Assembly (NCBI RefSeq): GCF_032854445.1
Contig: NW_027018031.1
Span: 1-64,000 of the forward strand
Length of the DNA: 64,000 bases
Direction: 5' to 3'
DNA from: Liolophura sinensis
Lineage: Eukaryota; Mollusca; Polyplacophora; Chitonida; Chitonidae
The notes below the pieces were generated by a model. That model had not been told where the DNA came from, searched no databases, and saw only the letters and a list, made by a program, of their open reading frames with translations. Below are positions 61,201 through 64,000 of the stretch, one piece after another (the first letter of the stretch is position 1; the number at the start of each line of letters is the position of its first letter). Made by a program: the position numbers and the translations under genes.

Positions 61201-63492
61201 TGGCACCTTATTGATGTGGGTCAGTGTTCAATTGTACTTTTTACAGCGGACTGTATCAAGTACCTTGTGTTTTTTTATATGCAAATGGTGAGGTTTTTCT
61301 ACATGTAGATAAAGACATTGAGTTTGTCTTCGACTTAGAAGTAAGACAACTGCTGTATGAGTTAAATGGGCTTGGCCCAAAAATTTGACATCGTCTGGGC
61401 TACCGAAGGGCACATAACTTACATTGAAAAGTTGAATATAGTAATGACCAGTCGCGATGGTACATAGTCAATGTAGCCGATTTCAATTAGCAAAAAGACC
61501 AGGCAAAAATCCAAAAGTGAAAAAAATGTTCCAATGCTGCTGGTAAGAGGCTAATCCGACGTATTTTGTGACGAGAAATCGAATGGTGCAAACTGCGTTT
61601 CTCTCCGACCAATACTTTTGGCTGTAGCCACAACTGAATAATCATTGATGTCAAGATCAAGTGCCCAGCAACGGCTCTTACTCGATGGAAACCAAGGAAA
61701 TTTGCAATTTTTCAACAGCTGGAGATGCCTGGCCCAATTGCGCATCTTTTGGCACCTTATTGATGTGGGTCAGTGTTGAATTGTACTTTTTACAGCTGAC
61801 TGTATCAATTACCTTGTGTTTTTTTATATACAAATGGTGTGGTTTTTCTACATGTAGATAAAGACATTGAGTTTGTCTTCGACTTAGAAGTAAGACATTT
61901 GCTGGGTGAGTTAAATGGGCTTGGCCCAAAGATTTGACGTCGTCTGGACTACCGAAGGGCACATAACTTATAATGAAAAGTTGAATATAGTAATGACCAG
62001 TCGCGATGGTACATAGTAAATGTAGCCGATTTCAATTAGCAAAAAGACCAGGCAAAAATCCATGATTGGAAAAACTGTTCCAATGCTGCTAGTAAGTGGC
62101 TAATCCGACGTATTTTGTAACGAGAAATCGAATGGTGCAAACCGCGTTGCTCTCCGACCAATACTTTAGGTTGCAGCCACAAATGAATAATCATTGATGT
62201 CAAGATCACGTGCCCAGCAAAGGCTCTTACTCCATGGAAACCAAGGAAATTTGCAATTTTTCAACACCTGCAGATGGCTGGCCCATTTGCGCATCTTTTG
62301 GCACCTTATTGATGTGGGTCAGTTTTAAATTGTACTTTTATAGCGGACTGTATCAAGTACCTTGTTTTTATTTATATACAAATGGTGTGGTTTTTCTACA
62401 TGTAGATAAAGACATTGAGTTTGTCTTCGACTTAGAAGTAAGACATTTGCTGGGTGAGTTAAATGGGCTTGGCCCAAAGATTTGACGTCGTCTGGGCTAC
62501 CGAAGGGCACATAACTTATAATGAAAAGTTGAATATAGTAATGACCAGTCGCGATGGTACATAGTCAATGTAGCCAATTTCAATTAGCAAAAAGACCAGG
62601 CAAAAATCCAAAATTGGAAAAACTGTTCTAATGCTGCTAGTAAGAGGCTAATCCGACGTATTTTGTGACGAGAAATCGAATGGTGCAAACCGCGTTGCTC
62701 TCCGACCAACACTTTTGGCTGTAGGCACGAATGAATAATCATTGATGTCAAGATCACGTGCCCAGCAACGGCTCTTACTCCATGGAAACCAAGGAAATTT
62801 GCAATTTTTCAACACCTGGAGATGGCTGGCCCAATTCCGCATCTTTTGGCACCTTATTGATGTGGGTCAGTGTTCAATTGTACTTTTACAGCAGACTGTA
62901 TCAAGTACCTTGTGTTTTTTTTATATACAAATGGTGTGGTTTTTCTACATGTAGATAAAGACATTGAGTTTGTCTTCGACTTAGAAGTAAGACATTTGCT
63001 GGGTGAGTTCAATGGGCTTGGCCCAAAGATTTGACGTCGTCTGGGCTACCGAAGGGCACATGACTTATAATGAAAAGTTGAATATAGTAATGACCAGTCG
63101 CGATGGTACATAGTCAATGTAGCCAATTTCAATTAGCAAAAAGACCAGGCAAAAATCCAAAAGTGGAAAAACTGTTCTAAAGCTGCTAGTAAGAGGCTAA
63201 TCCGACGTATTTTGTGACGAGAAATCAAATGGTGCAAACCGCGTTGCTCTCCGACCAACACTTTTGGCTGCAGCCACAAATGAATAATCATTGATGTCAA
63301 GATCACGTGCCCAGCAACGGCTCTTACTCCATGGAAACCAAGGAAATTTGCAATTTTTCAACAGCTGGAGATGCCTGGCCCATTTGCGCATCTTTTGGCA
63401 CCCTATTGATGTAGGTTAGTGTTCAATTGTACTTTTTACAGCAGACTGTATCAAGTACCTTGTGTTTTTTTATATACAAATGGTGTGGTTTT

Positions 63493-63504
63493 TCTACATG
63501 TAGA
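63493..63504. other. Block C-specific 12-nt palindrome TCTACATGTAGA
   Basis: In block C a single C-to-T change relative to blocks A and B (CTACACGTAG to CTACATGTAG) creates a perfect 12-base palindrome. It is present in each block C monomer that reaches this point. One isolated block B copy near 51,407 carries the same change. Confidence 0.6.
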
Positions 63505-63785
63505 TAAAGACATTAAGTTTGTCTTCGACTTAGAAGTAAGACATTTGCTGGGTGAGTTAAATGGGCTTGGCCCAAAGATTTGACGTCTTCTGGGCTACCG
63601 AAGGGCACATAACTTGTAATGAAAAGTTGAATATAGTAATGACCAGTCGCGATGGTACATAGTAAATGTAGCCAATTTCAATTAGCAAAAAGACCAGGCA
63701 AAAATGCAAAAGTGGAAAAACTGTTCCAATGCTGCTGGTAAGAGGCTAATCAGACGTATTTTGTGACGAGAAATCGAATGGAGCA

Positions 63786-64000
63786 AACCGCCTTGCTCTC
63801 CGACCAATACTTTTGGCTGTAGCCACAATTGAATAATCATTGATGTCAAGATCACGTGCCCAGCAACGGCTCTTACTCCATGGAAACCAAGGAAATTTGC
63901 AATTTTTCAACAACTGGAGATGCCTGGCCCAATTGCGCATCTTTTGGCACCTTATTGATGTGGGTCAGTGTTCAATTGTACTTTTTACAGTAGACTGTAT
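63786..64000 (+). repeat. Partial last monomer (M117)
   Basis: A block C monomer cut by the right end of the window after 215 bases. It keeps the C markers TGTCAAGATCACG and CAACTGGAGATG. It starts AACCGCC rather than AACCGCG, a change also seen in M110. The array evidently continues beyond the window. Confidence 0.95.

Larger units (their letters stand above)
1..64000 (+). repeat. Satellite array, ~550 bp monomer, 116 full copies plus one partial
   Basis: The entire window is a head-to-tail tandem array. The landmark AACCGCGTTGCTCTCC (with variants) recurs every 548-552 bases in most copies, always in the same orientation, 117 times. Nothing unique separates the copies. Neighbouring monomers differ by a few percent, mostly substitutions at recurrent diagnostic sites, so the array has been partly homogenised. 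One monomer counted by hand is about 41% GC with CpG only mildly below expectation. Large arrays like this are known from eukaryotic centromeric, pericentromeric and subtelomeric heterochromatin; which of these applies cannot be told from the window. I do not recognise the family. No stretch longer than 300 bases holds anything other than this repeat. Confidence 0.98.
59204..64000 (+). repeat. Satellite block C, divergent subfamily (M109 to partial M117)
   Basis: Register starts: 59396, 59944, 60493, 61042, 61591, 62140, 62688, 63237, 63786. Spacing is 548 or 549 bp throughout. Shared markers absent from nearly all earlier copies are TGTCAAGATCACG, ATTTTTCAACAGCTGGAGATG, TTATATACAAATGG, CTACATGTAGATAAAG, GAGTTTGTCTTCGAC, GGGCTTGGCCC, ATAATGAAAAGTTG and AGTAAATGTAGCC or AGTCAATGTAGCC. 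Comparing one C monomer with a block B monomer by eye gives very roughly 5-10% difference, clearly more than within either block. Its position at the edge of the window and its divergence would fit a less homogenised flank of the array, but the window ends before any unique DNA, so this is inference. Confidence 0.87.

Noticed and set aside
1-64000. CRISPR array
   Set aside because: Repeats are about 550 bp and abut directly. There are no short repeats with unique spacers and no cas-like genes.
1-64000. Tandem transposon or LTR element
   Set aside because: No terminal inverted repeats at monomer ends, no target-site duplications, no long terminal repeats and no transposase or polymerase coding sequence are visible.
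1-64000. rDNA, 5S, histone or snRNA gene cluster
   Set aside because: The monomer shows no recognisable rRNA, histone or snRNA sequence, and none of its frames matches a histone.

Overview
The whole 64 kb window is one uninterrupted satellite DNA array. A monomer of about 550 bp is repeated head to tail in a single orientation. Using one landmark (AACCGCGTTGCTCTCC and its variants) as the register, I count 116 complete monomers plus a 215-base partial monomer at the right edge; mean spacing is close to 549.9 bp. I find no convincing protein gene, rRNA, tRNA, transposon, CRISPR array or unique flanking DNA. Every reading frame of 60-170 codons is an accident of the repeated sequence: frames recur with the 550 bp period, sit on both strands, and are cut or extended by random indels.

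The array is that of a eukaryote, of the kind found in centromeric, pericentromeric or other heterochromatin. I do not recognise the family and cannot name the species. Hand counting one monomer gives about 41% GC and about 18 CpG against about 22 expected. That is little CpG depletion and argues weakly against a heavily CpG-methylated vertebrate or plant satellite.

Layout: block A (1 to about 27,236) is the most heterogeneous. Its monomers are 530-562 bp, one subtype (GACAAAATCACG) occurs 14 times only here, and its first 17.5 kb contains bursts of single-base indels that look like consensus error. Block B (about 27,237-59,203) has monomers of 549-550 bp in most cases, marker variants such as GCGATGGTACATAG and CAAAAGTGGAGAAACC, and nested higher-order duplications with steps of 1, 2, 5, 6, 10, 12, 13 and 15 monomers. 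Block C (about 59,204-64,000) is a distinct subfamily with 548-549 bp monomers, recognisable by TGTCAAGATCACG, CAACAGCTGGAGATG and CTACATGTAG. Both block junctions lie inside a monomer without loss of register, as expected of unequal crossover or gene conversion.

The points most worth a second look are: the sharp subfamily junctions; a 5.5 kb (10-monomer) adjacent duplication in block A whose first copy is noisy and whose second is clean, so it may be an assembly artefact; the recurrence of a 10-monomer step at independent places; a 28-nt nested dyad and a 13-nt palindrome in most monomers; and one block B monomer carrying block C motifs. I see no new gene system. The content is satellite evolution and possible DNA or RNA structure.
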